From positions 2,170,001 to 2,234,000 of the forward strand of contig NZ_CP011254.1 of assembly GCF_001006005.1 (NCBI RefSeq): DNA of 64,000 nucleotides, written 5' to 3'. The notes below the pieces were generated by a model. That model was given only the letters and a program-made list of their open reading frames with translations, searched no databases and was not told where the DNA came from. The translations under genes and the position numbers were made by a program. This document shows, one piece after another, positions 56,178-64,000 of the stretch; within the stretch, counting starts at the first letter, position 1, and each line of letters begins with the position of its first letter. This stretch comes from Serratia fonticola (GTDB lineage: Bacteria > Pseudomonadota > Gammaproteobacteria > Enterobacterales > Enterobacteriaceae).

Positions 56178-56508
56178 TCACCTGGTGATTAATCGCTTTG
56201 ACTTGGGGGTGGGATTCATCTAGAATCTTATCCCCCAAGGTTCTGCTACGTGCGGAACAACAGATTTTTCGGTTGGAGCCTGGCCTATCCAGGCCTCCGT
56301 CCAAGACCGCAGGTGTGCCGCAAGGCACTTAATCCTTCCTGCGTAGACGGTGACAGAGCCTAAAGAAATTTTTTCTTTTTTAAAAAGAATGGTCTTTGCT
56401 GGATTCTGCTCACCGTGTTAAGCCGCTCAACGGCGCGTGTTCGCACAAGCTGTTGAGTGAAGTGAGTTCCGGGGATTTTCCCCGGCTAAATCCAGGAGCA
56501 AAAAGCTA
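56178..56508 (+). ncRNA. rplJ (L10) leader region
   Basis: This 331-bp segment precedes rplJ and contains its promoter followed by a long untranslated leader. In E. coli the equivalent leader folds into the binding site of the L10-(L12)4 complex, which represses rplJL translation. Several self-complementary stretches are visible (for example around 56275-56300 and 56400-56470), but I did not derive the full fold. Confidence 0.65.
56198..56226 (+). promoter_or_regulatory. rplJ (L10) promoter
   Basis: TTGACT (56198-56203), 17-bp spacer, TAGAAT (56221-56226). Like the rplK promoter it lies in an inverted repeat: CTTGGGGG...GATTC (56202-56217) against GAATC...CCCCCAAG (56223-56239). Confidence 0.8.
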
Positions 56509-57006
56509 ATGGCATTAAATCTTCAAGACAAACAAGCGATTGTTGCTGAAGTCAACGAAGTAGCCAAAGGCGCGCTGTCTGCGGTAGTTGCGGATTCTCG
56601 TGGCGTTACCGTTGATAAAATGACTGAACTGCGTAAAGCAGGTCGTGAAGCTGGCGTTTACATGCGTGTTGTTCGTAACACCTTGATGCGTCGCGTAGTT
56701 GAAGGCACTCCGTTCGAATGCCTGAAAGACACGTTTGTCGGTCCTACCTTGATTGCATTCTCTACTGAACACCCGGGCGCTGCTGCTCGTCTGTTCAAAG
56801 AGTTCGCGAAAGCGAATGCAAAATTTGAGGTTAAAGCTGCGGCCTTTGAAGGTGAGCTGATCCCTGCGGCACAAATCGACCGCTTGGCAACGCTGCCTAC
56901 TTACGATGAAGCAATCGCACGCCTGATGGCAACCATGAAAGAAGCCGCTGCTGGCAAATTGGTTCGCACTCTGGCTGCAGTACGCGATCAGAAAGAAGCG
57001 GCATAA
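56509..57006 (+). CDS. rplJ: 50S ribosomal protein L10
   Basis: A 165-residue stalk-base protein, the E. coli length, whose C-terminal helix carries two L7/L12 dimers. The N-terminal rRNA-binding domain contains [12 protein letters not shown]. As a complex with L12 it represses its own translation through the long leader. rplL follows after 65 bp. Confidence 0.97.
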   Translation: MALNLQDKQAIVAEVNEVAKGALSAVVADSRGVTVDKMTELRKAGREAGVYMRVVRNTLMRRVVEGTPFECLKDTFVGPTLIAFSTEHPGAAARLFKEFAKANAKFEVKAAAFEGELIPAAQIDRLATLPTYDEAIARLMATMKEAAAGKLVRTLAAVRDQKEAA

Positions 57007-57053
57007 GCCTCTCTCTTTCTTAGCCTTTGCTTACGTATTTAAACTATTTCTGA

Positions 57054-57437
<384 letters not shown>

Positions 57438-57455
57438 GCCACTGCTTTTGGAGTG

Positions 57456-57479
57456 CAGTCTGTTTTAACTAACAGACTG
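57456..57479 (+). promoter_or_regulatory. Candidate RNase III processing stem, rplL-rpoB
   Basis: CAGTCTGTT-TTAACT-AACAGACTG is a perfect 9-bp stem just before the attenuator. In E. coli RNase III cuts the transcript in this gap. Confidence 0.6.
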
Positions 57480-57481
57480 AT

Positions 57482-57513
57482 GGCTGGTGACTTTTTGGTC
57501 ACCAGCCTTTTTG
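57482..57513 (+). terminator. rpoBC attenuator
   Basis: GGCTGGTGAC (57482-57491) pairs with GTCACCAGCC (57498-57507), followed by TTTTT. In E. coli the matching attenuator stops most transcripts so that rpoB is expressed well below rplL. The remaining stretch to rpoB at 57770 holds no gene. Confidence 0.88.
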
Positions 57514-57769
57514 CGCTGTAGGGCGTCAGTAGAGTTTCACACTGTTTGACTACTGGCTAACCCCAATATTTCTTTCTATCGACGACTTAATATACTGCCC
57601 TCTGCGCCGCAGCCGAATCTGCCGCCACGGCAATGAAATGATTTAAGCGTGATAGAAACGAGTATTGCGGAAAGTGTTCTCGCTTTCCGGTCAACAAAAC
57701 GGTGTTGCATGAACCGTCCCCTATCCGGACGGACAATAGGTTCGACTTTCCAGCGAGCTGAGGAACCCT

Positions 57770-61798
<4,029 letters not shown>

Positions 61799-61810
61799 TC
61801 GCTATTCCAG

Positions 61811-61886
61811 CTCTGGCTCCCGACCTTAGGGAGCCAGAGGGTGGTTGTTCAGGTCACACGGGCGCGCGATTTGTCAGCGTGCGCCC
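61811..61886 (+). other. Two hairpins in the rpoB-rpoC gap
   Basis: CTCTGGCTCCC-GACCTTA-GGGAGCCAGAG (61811-61839) is a perfect 11-bp stem; GGGCGCGCG...CGTGCGCCC (61860-61868 with 61878-61886) is a 9-bp stem with one G-U pair. Neither has a T tract, so they look like mRNA-structure elements and not terminators. Confidence 0.7.
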
Positions 61887-61916
61887 AACAGGTTTAACTC
61901 CGACAGGAGCCAATCC

Positions 61917-64000
<2,084 letters not shown>

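Overview
The window is core chromosome of a Serratia-like member of the Enterobacterales (Yersiniaceae). Three things support this: the 16S rRNA sequence, protein lengths that match the Escherichia coli orthologues almost residue for residue, and gene order. It has no plasmid, phage, CRISPR or defence module. Most genes are highly conserved housekeeping genes. The interest lies in how E. coli-type blocks are joined, in two accessory insertions, in repeat families, and in several clear regulatory sites.

Layout. 1-821: 5' part of an exported protein of unknown function, running off the left edge. 948-4280: divergent metR/metE. 4401-14177: a sugar-PTS and glycyl-radical-enzyme locus (yijO-like regulator, frwD, pflC, pflD, frwB, frwC, ptsA, fsaB). 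In E. coli this locus is far from metE; here it separates metE from ysgA. 14479-16370: ysgA and udp, with a two-CRP-site udp promoter. 16530-20424: four genes absent between udp and rmuC in E. coli (tyrosine phosphatase, DedA protein, exported histidine-phosphatase-fold protein lacking its second catalytic His, OprD-type porin). 20571-32760: rmuC, ubiE-ubiJ-ubiB, tatABC, tatD, a magnesium-type hemB, rfaH, pepE, ubiD, fre. 32761-33745: an ERIC element and an intact IS200-type insertion sequence. 33827-41503: fadBA with a near-perfect FadR operator, then pepQ, yigZ, trkH, hemG.

41504-47113: a complete rRNA operon (P1, P2, 16S, tRNA-Glu, 23S, 5S, terminator). It joins hemG directly to murB, whereas in E. 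coli these genes flank two different rrn operons. 47712-51469: murB, birA, coaA, a GNAT acetyltransferase. 51863-64000: four tRNA genes and tufB, secE-nusG, rplKA, rplJL, rpoB and the first half of rpoC, with the expected leader and attenuator structures.

How the genes work together. The PTS locus could import and phosphorylate an unidentified sugar or polyol: FrwC is the membrane channel, FrwB and FrwD carry IIB cysteines, and PtsA supplies HPr, enzyme I and IIA domains in one chain. FsaB is an aldolase, and PflD/PflC is a glycyl-radical enzyme with its activase. UbiE, UbiJ, UbiB and UbiD serve ubiquinone synthesis; TatABC exports folded proteins; HemB and HemG serve haem synthesis; FadBA carries out beta-oxidation. 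The right-hand third is the translation and transcription machinery.

Three intergenic elements (5249-5517, 14187-14383, 47137-47373) share inverted CCCCTCACCC...GGGTGAGGGG ends; one supplies the C-terminus and stop of the yijO-like gene. I found no convincing wholly new system. The leads most worth a second look are the glycyl-radical/PTS locus, the histidine-phosphatase/porin insertion, the repeat family, and the two ribosomal-protein promoters embedded in inverted repeats.
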